Shown here: one piece after another, positions 63,988-64,000 of the stretch
Layout of the letters: each line of letters starts with the position of its first letter
Position numbering within the stretch: position 1 is the stretch's first letter
NCBI RefSeq assembly: GCF_018889955.1
Contig: NZ_CP076545.1
Coordinates: forward strand, 992,001-1,056,000
DNA: 64,000 bases
Source: Collinsella sp. zg1085
GTDB lineage: Bacteria > Actinomycetota > Coriobacteriia > Coriobacteriales > Coriobacteriaceae
Direction of reading: 5' to 3'
Program-made: the position numbers and the translations under genes
The notes under the pieces: generated by a model
Database searches by the model: none
Seen by the model: only the letters and a program-made list of their open reading frames with translations
Told to the model about the DNA's origin: nothing

Positions 63988-64000
63988 AGTTCCTCCTGCC

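Overview
The window looks like a chromosomal segment from an actinobacterium of the class Coriobacteriia, most like the Atopobium/Lancefieldella group. This is inferred from moderate GC, the actinobacterial gene order alaS-ruvX-mltG-...-aroK-aroB-pepP-efp-nusB, a membrane-bound LuxR-type regulator, and gene content typical of small-genome anaerobes. No phage, insertion sequence, CRISPR array or rRNA gene was seen. There is one tRNA gene.

Layout. 0.0-10.0 kb, minus strand: an edge-cut mreC, mreB, a TPR membrane protein, a cyclophilin, a zinc-ribbon membrane protein, aconitase and a P-type ATPase. 10.2-19.0 kb, plus strand: tRNA-Arg, then a compact aromatic operon (DAHP synthase, tyrA, aroB, aroA, aroC, pheA, an aroE-aroK fusion, aroQ). 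It covers all seven steps to chorismate plus the first steps to Phe and Tyr. 19.0-31.9 kb, minus strand: a long colinear housekeeping run, alaS-ruvX-mltG-yqeG-aroK-(degenerate aroB)-pepP-efp-asp23-nusB-xseB-tlyA-nadK-recN. 32.1-37.9 kb, minus strand: an AI-2E-type exporter, a SigB/SigF-type sigma factor with a divergent anti-sigma factor, a DUF948 protein, rarA and a dGTPase-like gene. 38-46.3 kb: a small prepilin-peptidase-like gene, a lone plus-strand acidic membrane protein, a processive glycosyltransferase, rluD-lspA-ileS with an isoleucine T-box leader, and a glycerol-dehydrogenase-like gene.

Accessory part, 46.4-61.0 kb, minus strand. A LuxR-family protein carries a helix-turn-helix at each end of about 12 membrane segments. 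It lies directly upstream of an ABC-2 transporter operon flanked by two similar single-span accessory proteins. Palindromes with a shared GGTATA half-site lie before the regulator and before the transporter. Next come a NYN-LOTUS protein and ftsH. Then comes a large secreted MucBP protein with no LPXTG motif, KPV repeats and a very basic tail. It is followed by four tandem copies (exact 532-bp period) of a 168-residue single-span protein. Their ends are nearly constant and their central third is variable. A remnant of a glyoxalase-family gene lies upstream of the surface protein. The window closes with a SpoU methyltransferase, a flavodoxin, folA and thyA.

The most promising leads are the double-HTH membrane regulator with its transporter, the MucBP protein with its tandem array, and the inactive-looking AroB paralogue coupled to an intact shikimate kinase. 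Two more are an ileS T-box whose tRNA-acceptor-binding bulge departs from consensus, and an anti-sigma factor lacking the usual ATP-binding residues.
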